Both the position numbers and the translations under genes were made by a program. A stretch of 28,908 nt of DNA from UBA1402 sp964575345 (GTDB taxonomy: Bacteria > Bacteroidota > Bacteroidia > Bacteroidales > UBA1402), in contig CAZNQD010000024.1 of assembly GCA_964575345.1 (NCBI GenBank), forward strand, positions 1 through 28,908, read 5' to 3'. A model generated the notes under the pieces. It saw only the letters and a program-made list of their open reading frames with translations. It was not told where the DNA came from and ran no database searches. Shown piece by piece: positions 6,489 to 15,376 of the stretch (position 1 is its first letter; each line of letters starts with the position of its first letter).

Positions 6489-7370
6489 ATGCAACACAAG
6501 ACCTTATATATTTTACTTGCCTGCATCGTTCTTCTTTTTGCCGCGGGTCTCTTTTTATTTATTGACAGACACAACAAAAGTCAGTTAATCAACGAAATTA
6601 CCGCACAGTTTGAACTGGAAAAAGAAGAACTCGAAGACGGATATTCCCAGCTGGCCCTGCAGTACGAAAGTTACGGCATTCGTATTGCCAACGATTCGCT
6701 GGCCGAACTGCTCGATATTGAACGGACCAAAAACCTGCGTCTGCTCGAAGAAATCAGGACTCTCAAAATCAACAACGCAAATCGCATCAACGAACTTCGC
6801 AAAGAATTGGAAACTGCCCGCGGCGTTATGCGATCCTACGTTATTCAGATTGACTCGCTCAATACCCTGACTATGCGTTTGCGTAAAGAGAACGAAGCAG
6901 TATCCAAACAATACCACGAAATCAAAGAAGAAGCTTCTCAGCTGGCCAAAGCAAATACAGAACTGACCGAGAAAGTAGTGTTGGCTTCCATACTCGAGGC
7001 ACGCCAAATAGAGATCAGAACATTAAACGAAAGAGGACGTGAAATAAGCCGCTTAAGCAAAATAGCCACTATTGAATTCAATTTCTTCCTGCCTAAAAAT
7101 ATATCAGCCAAAGTAGGTGAAAAAAATATTTACCTGCGCATACTCCAACCCGACAATACGCCTTTGATAAAAAACGAGGGAAATTTATTTGAGTTCGAAG
7201 GTGCTGAGCTCAATTACTCCATTTTTCGTCCCATAGAATATGCCGGAGAAGAAACTCCGGTCAGCCTGTACTGGAAAGTCGAGGAATTTTTGTATCCGGG
7301 CACTTACCGGGCTGACTTTTTTGCCGACGGTTTTCTTATCGGCAGCAAGTCCTTCGAGTTGCTCAACTAA
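6489..7370 (+). CDS. Membrane-anchored coiled-coil protein of unknown function
   Basis: I do not recognise a named family. The 293-residue protein starts with one membrane segment (about residues 5-25, LYILLACIVLLFAAGLFLFI) that reads as an uncleaved signal anchor. Residues 28-190 are dense in Glu, Lys, Leu and Arg with heptad-like spacing, indicating a long coiled coil that should lie in the periplasm. Residues 195-293 are beta-rich (IEFNFFLP, KVGEKNIYLRIL, SLYWKVEEFLYPGTYRADFF) and look like a small sandwich domain that ends at the stop. It is followed after one nucleotide by the macroglobulin-like gene, so the two are probably made together. A structural or tethering role in the envelope is an inference. 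Confidence 0.8.
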   Translation: MQHKTLYILLACIVLLFAAGLFLFIDRHNKSQLINEITAQFELEKEELEDGYSQLALQYESYGIRIANDSLAELLDIERTKNLRLLEEIRTLKINNANRINELRKELETARGVMRSYVIQIDSLNTLTMRLRKENEAVSKQYHEIKEEASQLAKANTELTEKVVLASILEARQIEIRTLNERGREISRLSKIATIEFNFFLPKNISAKVGEKNIYLRILQPDNTPLIKNEGNLFEFEGAELNYSIFRPIEYAGEETPVSLYWKVEEFLYPGTYRADFFADGFLIGSKSFELLN

Positions 7371-7371
7371 T

Positions 7372-9939
7372 ATGAGAAGGCATTTCTCAATGGCAGGGCG
7401 TATCTTGTTTTCAGGAGCATTATTCTGCCTCTCGCTATCCTTGTCAGCCCAGAGCAACGAAAAAACTTATAAGGATTTTTTCAACTCTTACAACTACTTC
7501 GGCCGGGCTTACACCCAGGAAAAAGTCTATTTACATTTCGACAACAATTCTTATTTTTTAGGTGAAACCATCTGGTTCAAAGCCTATGTGCTCCTGGCCG
7601 AAAACCACCACTATTCTACCATGAGCAAAACCCTTTACGTGGAATTGCTCAACAGCAGGGGGGATGTGCTTATTACACAAAAATTAAAGATTGAAAACGG
7701 ACAATGCAGCAGCAGCCTTTTTATACCCGGCGAATGGTATGCGGACTATTACGAAGTAAGAGCCTATACCCGCTGCATGCTTAACTTTGGAGAAGGGGTG
7801 GTTTTTTCCAGGGTGTTTCCGGTAATGGATGCCATCACCTACGACCAAAAAACCGGAGAGCCCAAAGCTCCGGCCATGACTTTCAGCAAAAGCGACCTGC
7901 CGGTAAAAAGAGTGGATCTTAAACCACAAGGGAATCTGAGCCTGGATTTTTATCCCGAAGGGGGCCATTTAATAGAAGGCCTTCCCTCGGTTGTTGCATT
8001 TAAAGCAATAGGCAAACAAGGTGAAGACGCTCTGATATCGGGCAATCTGTATAACAGCCGCAAAGAAGTGATTACATTTTTCAGCAGTATGCATCAGGGA
8101 ATGGGATATCTGGAGTTTACACCCGAACCCGGCCAGCAATATAGAGCAAAAGTCTTGTACGACGGCCGGGAGTATGAATTTAAGTTGCCGGCAGCCCTGC
8201 CCGCGGGCTATACTCTGAGGGTAAACAACCAAGATCCGGCGTATTTAACTGTCAGCATCGCAACAAAGCCTGATGAAACGAGTGACTCTGTTGGCCTGGC
8301 TTTGACCTGCCGGGGTAAAATCTACGTCCGCGCAGTGATGTTGCCGCAATCAGAACAAGTTCTTCGTATACCCCTACATGCGTTGCGTTCGGGTGTGCAA
8401 CAAATCACGCTTTTCAACCGAAGAGGAGAAATTCTGGCCGAACGTTTGGTTTTTGTCAGGAATCCGCTTTACGACCCCTTACAGTACGGCATCTCCGTGA
8501 AACAACTCAACGAGAATCCGGATGTTTTTCGCCCGGTGAGGCTCGAAGTACAGGTCGAAGCCATCCGGAATTCCAGGCTGGCGGACAGCAGTACGGCCAA
8601 AACGCCACCGGCCGGTACCCCGCTGGTCCTGTCGGTACGTGACGCCTCCGAAAACCTGAAGAATGCACCCGTAAGCAATATGTACAGCGATTTATTGCTT
8701 GCTTCCGATCTCAAAGGCTATATTCATAATCCGGCCTGGTATTTTGAAAAAGAAGACCAGAGACGAAACAGGGCTCTTGATTTACTGATGCTGGTTCAGG
8801 GCTGGAGACGCTACAACTGGGAAATAATGGCCGGCGTCAAATCATTCGAAGCCAAACACCCTATCGAAGAAGGTATTGTATTACAGGGCAAAATTATTTC
8901 CCAGCTGTTGAAAAAACCCAAAAAAGACATCCAGGTAACCATTTGGATGACTTCCGACAGTACAGCCTATTACGGAAATTGTCTGACCGATTCAGCGGGA
9001 GCTTTTAATTTCCTGTTTGATTTTACGGATACCTGGAAACTTTCGCTGCAAATCACGGATGGGGAAAAACGCAAAAACCACCGTATAGTGCTGGACAGGC
9101 TATTCAGTCCTGTGCCAAGGTCTTTTTCGTATTACGAGCGTGAAGCCCCCGTTTATGAACGACTGCGATTTCCCAAAAAAACCATCGACAGCAAACTGCC
9201 AGGAGCCATAGACAGTTCCAAAATCACTGTACTGCCGGGAGAAGTCTTATTGCCACAGGCAGAAATAAAAAGGAGACGATCCGACCAGCTTGGCACCGGC
9301 GAGGCCAGCATAATCTACACCGTCGAAAAGGAAATGGATGTAATCCGCGATCAGGCCGAAGATGAATACTCAAGCATTCCCATCTTCCTGACCCAGATCA
9401 ATCCCTATTTCTGGATGGGCCAAAAATACAAGTCTTCCAACGACTCCATGGAAGATGTTTTGCTATACAAAGGCAAGGATGTTGTTTTTATTCTGGAAGA
9501 TTTATATGCAATAGGTATGAATTCTGAGGAAATGCCTTATGTGGACGAAGTTGAAAATATTGCCATAGTGGAATCCGCCACTCCTAACATTTTCTACGAA
9601 AGCGCCGAAGCAGTAGCCACAATGAAAAGCCGGGTTTACGTGCATCTCTACCGCTTCAAAGACCGCCATCGCAATATTGACCCTCTGGGTATCCGTAAAA
9701 CCACTTTGCAGGGCTACAGCCGGGTAAATGAATTTTTCCATCCCAAATACGATCGCATCCTGATGAGTGACCCACAGGACCACAGACGTACTTTGTACTG
9801 GAATCCGGCGCTCAAAACCGACAACACGGGCAAAGCCCAGGTGCGTTTTTATAACAACGCCACATGCAAAAAAATGAGTTTCGACGCCGCCCTGCTAACC
9901 GAAGACGGGAAAATGGGTTTACTCAAAACTGAGCCCTAA
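7372..9939 (+). CDS. Exported macroglobulin (MG2)-like protein, 855 residues
   Basis: A large exported protein of a type common in Bacteroidetes. I start it at the ATG at 7372, one nucleotide past the preceding stop; an in-frame ATG at 7240 lies deep inside the upstream gene and would destroy the signal peptide. From 7372, residues 1-26 are a signal peptide ending LSLSAQ. Residues about 48-150 contain EKVYLHFDNNSYFLGETIWF, the hallmark of MG2-like domains in this phylum. Residues about 497-585 (GIVLQGKII to the TDSAGAFNF region) resemble a carboxypeptidase-regulatory-like sandwich. The tail YWNPALKTDNTGKAQVRFYN resembles the end of alpha-2-macroglobulin-like modules. No thioester CxEQ motif or beta barrel was seen, so a protease-trap function is not implied. 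Its stop overlaps that of the converging hydrolase gene by 4 nt. Confidence 0.82.
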   Translation: MRRHFSMAGRILFSGALFCLSLSLSAQSNEKTYKDFFNSYNYFGRAYTQEKVYLHFDNNSYFLGETIWFKAYVLLAENHHYSTMSKTLYVELLNSRGDVLITQKLKIENGQCSSSLFIPGEWYADYYEVRAYTRCMLNFGEGVVFSRVFPVMDAITYDQKTGEPKAPAMTFSKSDLPVKRVDLKPQGNLSLDFYPEGGHLIEGLPSVVAFKAIGKQGEDALISGNLYNSRKEVITFFSSMHQGMGYLEFTPEPGQQYRAKVLYDGREYEFKLPAALPAGYTLRVNNQDPAYLTVSIATKPDETSDSVGLALTCRGKIYVRAVMLPQSEQVLRIPLHALRSGVQQITLFNRRGEILAERLVFVRNPLYDPLQYGISVKQLNENPDVFRPVRLEVQVEAIRNSRLADSSTAKTPPAGTPLVLSVRDASENLKNAPVSNMYSDLLLASDLKGYIHNPAWYFEKEDQRRNRALDLLMLVQGWRRYNWEIMAGVKSFEAKHPIEEGIVLQGKIISQLLKKPKKDIQVTIWMTSDSTAYYGNCLTDSAGAFNFLFDFTDTWKLSLQITDGEKRKNHRIVLDRLFSPVPRSFSYYEREAPVYERLRFPKKTIDSKLPGAIDSSKITVLPGEVLLPQAEIKRRRSDQLGTGEASIIYTVEKEMDVIRDQAEDEYSSIPIFLTQINPYFWMGQKYKSSNDSMEDVLLYKGKDVVFILEDLYAIGMNSEEMPYVDEVENIAIVESATPNIFYESAEAVATMKSRVYVHLYRFKDRHRNIDPLGIRKTTLQGYSRVNEFFHPKYDRILMSDPQDHRRTLYWNPALKTDNTGKAQVRFYNNATCKKMSFDAALLTEDGKMGLLKTEP

Positions 9940-12900
9940 AGCACTTCCAGGGCATCTACGACAACCTCCGTCATATTATCCGATTTCAGGCTTACGATAT
10001 AGGTACCATTCAAAGCCAAAGGCAGAGTGGTTTTGGATAAGGCCCATTTATCGGTGGTTACAGATAAGGTGATTTTCTGTTCAAAGAGCACTTTCCCTTT
10101 TGGATCGGCTACACTAAGCACAGCTTGTTTCTCGCTGTCCGAGAGATTTTGATAACAGATGCGCACTATCCTGCTTTGATATTCGTATTCAAGCAAGTCT
10201 CTGAATGCTACGATCCAGTTAATCAAAACTGATTTTTTTCCAAAGAAACGGAAACCCTCCATTTTACCCAGCTGAATTTCTTCAAAAGTACCTTCAACCG
10301 TGGCAGATTCTACTTCGTAACGCAACAGGGGACGGTAGTTGGCATCGTGTAGATGAGTATTAAGGACCGGACAGGCCACAATAACAAAATCGGCATCCTC
10401 CGATGATTTATTTATGCGTATTTGCTCGGAGGGCAGAGCGGTCTTTTTGTATACATACAAAATAGTACCGTCTGCTTTTTTGAAAATTTCATTTGGAACC
10501 TTGGTAAATCCCTTAGCCAGAAATTGTCCGGAAAATAAATCCGTAATACCTGCATACACATCGGCTGTGTCGTTTAGTTCAAAGGAGAGGGTAAAGTTTC
10601 CGTTTTCTGCAACATAATCTATCCATTCGCCCAGATAAGTATCAAAAGGCAATTCTGTAAAGCTCCCGCCCAAATCCAGCCAGGTTCTGTGCGTGAGACG
10701 AACATTCTTGTCACCTTGTATATTTCCTATCAAAGCAGGCGTTGAAGGTGCAGGTTTCAGGTCCTTGTTTTTGGAGGCGATGGCAATGGCCGAAATAACG
10801 GCTTGTCCTGCCTTGACTTCGGGGAATGAAATCCTGAGCAATCCTCCCTTAACCTCCACCTCGCTGACCACTTTATAAGCCGCATCGTGTCCGACTTCTG
10901 CCCAGACATCCAGATCATCAGCTATTATACTATCGTTAACAGCCACATCAAAAATACGTAAGCCTTCGCAATCGGCCTGAGCAGATCCAGCTCCGTGCCA
11001 GGGTTCTACAAAATAGAGTTCCACCCGGTAATGGCCGTCAGTAACCGGAAATACATATTGCAGTTTGTGTCTGCCAAAACGAAAATTACCAAACAAAGGC
11101 CAGTCCATTGTACCTTTTACAGGATCCTTGGTTCTTCGCTGACTCATGGCATAAGGGTGCATACAGCTAAAACCATCCGCCCACGATATTGAGCCCCAAT
11201 TCAGTTTGTGATCGCCCAAATTGATATCGGCCGACCATTTCTGGCCGTGCACATCGGTATAGTTATCGCCGCCGCAGTTTATTCTGTAGAGGTAAAACCA
11301 GTTTTGTTCGGCTAGTAGCAGAGGTTTTTGGGGGTCGTAACTGTATAATTTTTCAAAACCAGGTGCCTGGGGCAGGTAATCCAACACGATATAGTCTTCG
11401 GCCACCGGCCTGTTGTTTTGATAGCCGACAGCCCTGAGTACATTGTAACGTATATCCGCCTCATTCCAATAGAAAGCAGTACCCTTGCCGCCGGTTCTTT
11501 TCTTACGTCCCAGAGAATAAGATAACATATCGTTAAAAAGCTCCACTTCGTCGCAATTGGAATAAACGCTGATGTCGTTTTTTATGCCTGGCTTGGTCCA
11601 ACGCTCATTCCAGTTATGCGAAGCAATATAAACCATCGGATCTTGATAAACAGAAACATAATTTGATTTATACATATAATAGGCATCGGTGGGTTCTTCC
11701 CAAATAGTAACTATACCTTTGTAATTTAGAGGGCCTACCCAATCGGCCGAACGAGTGGTTTTGAACATAGACAGCCGACCTGGATTTTCGTGCGAAGCAA
11801 ATAACCACAAAAAATGTCCGCATACCTTATCATGTACACTTTCGGCCATTCGTACTTTACTCTCGAGCAAGTTAGCCATACGCTCTTCACTATATTTACC
11901 GAATTCCTGAAAAGTTCCTTCCGTATGTCTGTCAAGTTCGCGCCAGGAACCATATTCCGCATTCAGCAGTTCATCCTCACGGCTCAGTTCCTGGGCATAA
12001 TTTTCCAACGAACGTCTGTAGGTGCCGGACCAGTTTTTGGCCACGTTCCAATCAACTCCCATTTCCTGGTTGTTTTTCACTTCTTTTTCGTAGGCTCCGT
12101 TTGTAATGGTAATAGGCCGTTGTTTGCCTGCGGTAGGATCTAAACTGCGAATAATGTCGGCACATTCCCGGGCAAATTGCTCAGGTAACACGCTTTCGTT
12201 TTGTAGATTCCACATTATCACAGAGGGAGAATTGCGCCTTTCTTTTACCCACTGAGCCAATAGTTTCTTGAAATTTTCGCGAAATAGAGGACTATCATAC
12301 CAGATATGCGTTGAAAAACCGGGCCAAAACAGAATACCGTTTTCGTCCCAAAGCTGATTATACAAGAGGTGGTGGGGATCATGCGCATCTCTGAAAGCAT
12401 TGAAGCCTGCATTCTTTATTTGCTTTACCCGTGAGCGAATCTGTTCTTCTGTGAAGGCATAAGAAGTACCCGGAATATTTTCATATTCAGTAATTCCATT
12501 GATAAAAACAGCCTTGTCATTCAAATAAAAGCGAGGATCTCCATCCTGCCGAAACATAGGAAAAGAAATAGTTCTGACACCAAAGGGAGTAACAGTGACA
12601 TGGTTGAAAGCATAGCCGTCTTCGTCCTGCATGGCCTGGCCCTGAGCTGCAGACTTGCGTCTGAGAGTAGTCTGAATCTGGTACAGCTCCGGATTTTCCA
12701 ATGACCATAAACTTGGATTTTTAATGGTATCGCAAACGGACACTATTCTTGTTTCGCCGGCTGCCAGGTTAATGTTTTGAATGTGCTGAAAAATACGGCT
12801 GCCCAAACTATTGTTACATCTGGTTAGCAGTTCAAAATCCTGCTCTACCGAAGAATAATTTTTTAATTCGGTGTTCACAAAGACGACCGCCTTTTCGGAA

Positions 12901-14588
12901 TTGCTTGTTTCATCGTTCCACACATGTACTCCAAAAGGTTCTACCCGCACGGCTTCGGTAATTTCCAGACTGACGGGCCTGAAAAGGCCCAAAGGTTCCG
13001 AACCTTCCGAAAATTCAGGTTCTGCCGAACAACCTCCGCAAACCCAGGGCATGTCCACATCGTAAGCACGATTACAGACTCTGAGAGCTATCAGGTTTTC
13101 CTGATTGGGTTTTAGCGCCGAAGTAACATCCAGTGTCAATACGGTTCTGCCACTGGGATGACGTCCCATATACCTGCCGTTCACAAAGATATGTGCATAG
13201 GTTCCTATGCCTTCGAAACGCAGGAAGAAACGTTTGTGAGGGCCCGGATCCTCAATAAATACCTGTTTGCGATACCAGGCATGCCCATGCAAATTACCAT
13301 GTAAAATATTGTGATAACCATAGTAATCATCCCAATTATGGGGGAGATTAACTTTCTTCCAGTCATCGGCCGGATAATCTGAGTTCTCAAAACCTTCAAA
13401 AGCCGTGTTGCTCTCACTGTATGCGGTTTCCCAACCGGCATTCAGGTCGATCTGAGTTTTATTTTTGGCTCGTTCCGGTTCGGGGAAAGTGAGTTTCGAA
13501 CGTCCCACAGGTCTGGATGTTGCCACGGCAATACCTCGCTGCTCGTCTTTGTTGACCGCACAATAAAAATGATAAACCATCCCTTCGTGTTCAACCAAAA
13601 AAGATTTGTGCGCAAATAAATTATCGTAGTCTTTGGAGGGTACTATCAGATCGGGCCCCTGCCAGTTTGTCCAGTTTATCAGGTCATAGGAGCAGGAAAA
13701 AGTATTGAAAGCTTTATAAGGCCTGTCTTTCCAAAATGCACCAAAATAAAACATCACGTAGAGATCGCCCATTTTCTGGATGTGGGCATCGCCTGTAATC
13801 ATGCCCTCTTCATTGCCAAAGACCGGATTTCCGGGATAACGTTCCCAATGGAGCATATCGTTGGACAAAGCTATACCAATGCGTTCGGCTTTGACCTTGG
13901 TATCGGGATGATAACCTGCCGCGTTGTAAAACATTATAAAAGGGGCTCCCAGGGTTTTCTTTTTATCGCGGTAAACCAAACTTTTGTATTGCGTGATTGT
14001 TTCAAACCACTGGGCATCTTCGTCTTTGGGAGACATCAGAGGCTGTGGAAATGTTTTCCACTCATGGGCAGTACTTATGTCTCCTTTGGTATAAGCCAGT
14101 CCGATTTGTAGTGTCCCCAGCTCGTAACCCGGTGAATTGCCGCCGATGTATGTGATCCAGTTTTTCCCCTTATATTTTTCTATTTCATAAGAGCCTCCCC
14201 AGTCCATATCCTGAAGCGCCATGTAACCCCCTCGCTGATTACTGTCCCAGCTGTTCTCCTGAAAAGAAAGGATGCGTCCCAGTATTTTCCAGTTCAATAA
14301 ATCGTCGCTTTCGGCCAGCCAGGTTTCGTAGCCGCGCCCATCTCTCCCACCCTGACCGTCGTAGACCAGGTAAGTCATGTACCATTTTTTACCCTCACGA
14401 TAGACCGTAGGACAGTCCATTTTATGAAAATTATCGTCGGGAGCCAATACCAAGCCGTACTTATGAGGAGTTTTTACTTTGAGATATACTTCTTCCATCA
14501 CCTGTTCCGACACAGGATTGAGATTGATCTTTGCAGTAGCCGTGAATAACAAAGAAATTAGCACGATAAAACTCAACATCCTTCTCAT
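9936..14588 (-). CDS. Exported multidomain glycoside hydrolase: propeller + GH2 + malectin-like
   Basis: A 1550-residue polysaccharide-degrading enzyme with a signal peptide (residues 1-19). Residues about 30-360 form a five-bladed-propeller region of GH43/GH130 type, with repeated blades such as ESDDLLNW (93-100) and LSNDMLHWER (241-250) and a DCP motif at D58. Residues about 378-1000 are a full GH2 enzyme: a sugar-binding part with HAWYRKQVFI, an Ig-like part ending at LWSLENPELY, and a barrel with MWNLQNES (acid/base E798) and LNAEYGSW (nucleophile E878). Residues about 1098-1270 open with INCGGDNYTD and are malectin-like, probably carbohydrate-binding. The last 280 residues are beta-rich and unassigned. 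GH2 specificity (beta-galactoside, beta-glucuronide or other) cannot be read from the sequence. No SusC/SusD genes are linked. It is single-cistron with its own -7 box. Confidence 0.88.
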   Translation of the reverse strand: MRRMLSFIVLISLLFTATAKINLNPVSEQVMEEVYLKVKTPHKYGLVLAPDDNFHKMDCPTVYREGKKWYMTYLVYDGQGGRDGRGYETWLAESDDLLNWKILGRILSFQENSWDSNQRGGYMALQDMDWGGSYEIEKYKGKNWITYIGGNSPGYELGTLQIGLAYTKGDISTAHEWKTFPQPLMSPKDEDAQWFETITQYKSLVYRDKKKTLGAPFIMFYNAAGYHPDTKVKAERIGIALSNDMLHWERYPGNPVFGNEEGMITGDAHIQKMGDLYVMFYFGAFWKDRPYKAFNTFSCSYDLINWTNWQGPDLIVPSKDYDNLFAHKSFLVEHEGMVYHFYCAVNKDEQRGIAVATSRPVGRSKLTFPEPERAKNKTQIDLNAGWETAYSESNTAFEGFENSDYPADDWKKVNLPHNWDDYYGYHNILHGNLHGHAWYRKQVFIEDPGPHKRFFLRFEGIGTYAHIFVNGRYMGRHPSGRTVLTLDVTSALKPNQENLIALRVCNRAYDVDMPWVCGGCSAEPEFSEGSEPLGLFRPVSLEITEAVRVEPFGVHVWNDETSNSEKAVVFVNTELKNYSSVEQDFELLTRCNNSLGSRIFQHIQNINLAAGETRIVSVCDTIKNPSLWSLENPELYQIQTTLRRKSAAQGQAMQDEDGYAFNHVTVTPFGVRTISFPMFRQDGDPRFYLNDKAVFINGITEYENIPGTSYAFTEEQIRSRVKQIKNAGFNAFRDAHDPHHLLYNQLWDENGILFWPGFSTHIWYDSPLFRENFKKLLAQWVKERRNSPSVIMWNLQNESVLPEQFARECADIIRSLDPTAGKQRPITITNGAYEKEVKNNQEMGVDWNVAKNWSGTYRRSLENYAQELSREDELLNAEYGSWRELDRHTEGTFQEFGKYSEERMANLLESKVRMAESVHDKVCGHFLWLFASHENPGRLSMFKTTRSADWVGPLNYKGIVTIWEEPTDAYYMYKSNYVSVYQDPMVYIASHNWNERWTKPGIKNDISVYSNCDEVELFNDMLSYSLGRKKRTGGKGTAFYWNEADIRYNVLRAVGYQNNRPVAEDYIVLDYLPQAPGFEKLYSYDPQKPLLLAEQNWFYLYRINCGGDNYTDVHGQKWSADINLGDHKLNWGSISWADGFSCMHPYAMSQRRTKDPVKGTMDWPLFGNFRFGRHKLQYVFPVTDGHYRVELYFVEPWHGAGSAQADCEGLRIFDVAVNDSIIADDLDVWAEVGHDAAYKVVSEVEVKGGLLRISFPEVKAGQAVISAIAIASKNKDLKPAPSTPALIGNIQGDKNVRLTHRTWLDLGGSFTELPFDTYLGEWIDYVAENGNFTLSFELNDTADVYAGITDLFSGQFLAKGFTKVPNEIFKKADGTILYVYKKTALPSEQIRINKSSEDADFVIVACPVLNTHLHDANYRPLLRYEVESATVEGTFEEIQLGKMEGFRFFGKKSVLINWIVAFRDLLEYEYQSRIVRICYQNLSDSEKQAVLSVADPKGKVLFEQKITLSVTTDKWALSKTTLPLALNGTYIVSLKSDNMTEVVVDALEVL

Positions 14589-14617
14589 AACAATAGTTTA
14601 ATCGTTTTAGGAACGAA

Positions 14618-14625
14618 CAAATTTA
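14618..14625 (-). promoter_or_regulatory. Predicted -7 promoter box of the multidomain hydrolase gene
   Basis: On the minus strand this is TAAATTTG, matching TAnnTTTG, 29 nt upstream of the start codon. A well-spaced -33 TTTG is not evident. It lies between the hydrolase gene and the ribosomal terminator, so the hydrolase is probably transcribed on its own. The 205-bp gap 14589-14793 otherwise holds only that terminator. Confidence 0.45.
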
Positions 14626-14706
14626 ACACATTAAGGCACATCCGCTACATAAATCATTCTAAGATTTGCAAATAAACAAAAACTATTGAAAGTTCTAAAG
14701 TTACGC

Positions 14707-14749
14707 TTAAAAAAAAATAAAAAAAGCCGTTTCAAGACTGAAACGGCTT
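14707..14749 (-). terminator. Strong Rho-independent terminator after rplQ
   Basis: A perfect 11-bp stem (14724-14734 with 14739-14749, arm AAGCCGTTTCA) has a 4-nt loop. On the minus strand it runs into a tract of about 18 nearly unbroken Ts. It lies about 45 nt past the rplQ stop and closes the ribosomal protein cluster. Confidence 0.95.
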
Positions 14750-14793
14750 CTATCATTAACCCAAACCTTATAGTTTGAGTTTTAATGTTTACA

Positions 14794-15372
14794 TTACTCC
14801 TGTTTGGTTTCGTTTTCCTGTACTGCTTGTTCCTCCGCTTTGATTTCTGCAGATTCTTGTGCAGGGGATTCAGCTACTTCGGCTTTTGTTTCAACAGCCT
14901 TGGCTTCGGGCTTTTCGCTTATCACTTCGGCAGCCTTGGCTCCTTCTTCGCTTTTCTTTCTCGAAGAACGGCGGGTACGCGCTTTTTTGTCCACTTTGGT
15001 TTTGAGCATACTCTCGTTGAAGTCAACCAATTCGATGAAACACATCTGAGCATTGTCACCCAGACGATATCCGGTTTTTATAATACGTGTATAACCGCCG
15101 GGCCTGTCGGCCACTTTCTGAGAAACTACCTGAAACAATTCAGTGACGGCTTTCTTATCTTGCAAATATTGAAAAGCCAATCTTCTGGAAGCAGTGGTAT
15201 CTTCTTTGGAAAGGGTTATAACAGGTTCAACTTCTTTTTTCATAGCCTTGGCTTTGGCCGTGGTTGTGAAAATCCGTTTGTGTAAAATCAGGGATGCTGC
15301 CATATTGGACAACATCGATTTGCGATGTGCTGTCTTACGACTCAGGTGATTGAATTTCTTATTGTGTCTCAT
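14794..15372 (-). CDS. rplQ: 50S ribosomal protein L17 with acidic C-terminal extension
   Basis: Large-subunit protein near the peptide exit tunnel. The conserved L17 body covers residues 1 to about 125, opening MRHNKKFNHLSRKTAHRKSM and containing the PGGYTRIIKTGYRLGDNAQM segment. Residues about 135-192 form a low-complexity tail rich in Ala, Glu and Lys that E. coli L17 (127 residues) lacks; such tails occur in Bacteroidetes L17. It follows rpoA by 4 nt and is the last gene before the terminator. The tail is probably disordered. Confidence 0.97.
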   Translation of the reverse strand: MRHNKKFNHLSRKTAHRKSMLSNMAASLILHKRIFTTTAKAKAMKKEVEPVITLSKEDTTASRRLAFQYLQDKKAVTELFQVVSQKVADRPGGYTRIIKTGYRLGDNAQMCFIELVDFNESMLKTKVDKKARTRRSSRKKSEEGAKAAEVISEKPEAKAVETKAEVAESPAQESAEIKAEEQAVQENETKQE

Positions 15373-15376
15373 TGTC

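Noticed and set aside
7240..7371. A longer N-terminus for the macroglobulin-like protein, from the ATG at 7240
   Set aside because: It lies wholly inside the preceding gene in another frame and puts 44 residues before a good signal peptide that starts at 7372.
11814..12143. An apparent 109-codon plus-strand reading frame inside the hydrolase gene
   Set aside because: It is a shadow of the GH2 barrel coding sequence, with no ribosome site and a composition unlike a real protein; the same applies to the other antisense frames in the ribosomal genes.
9936..14588. Two separate genes fused by assembly error (propeller and GH2)
   Set aside because: The frame is open throughout, there is one signal peptide, and the junction near residue 365-380 has no internal start with its own signal peptide. 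A true fusion is the simplest reading.
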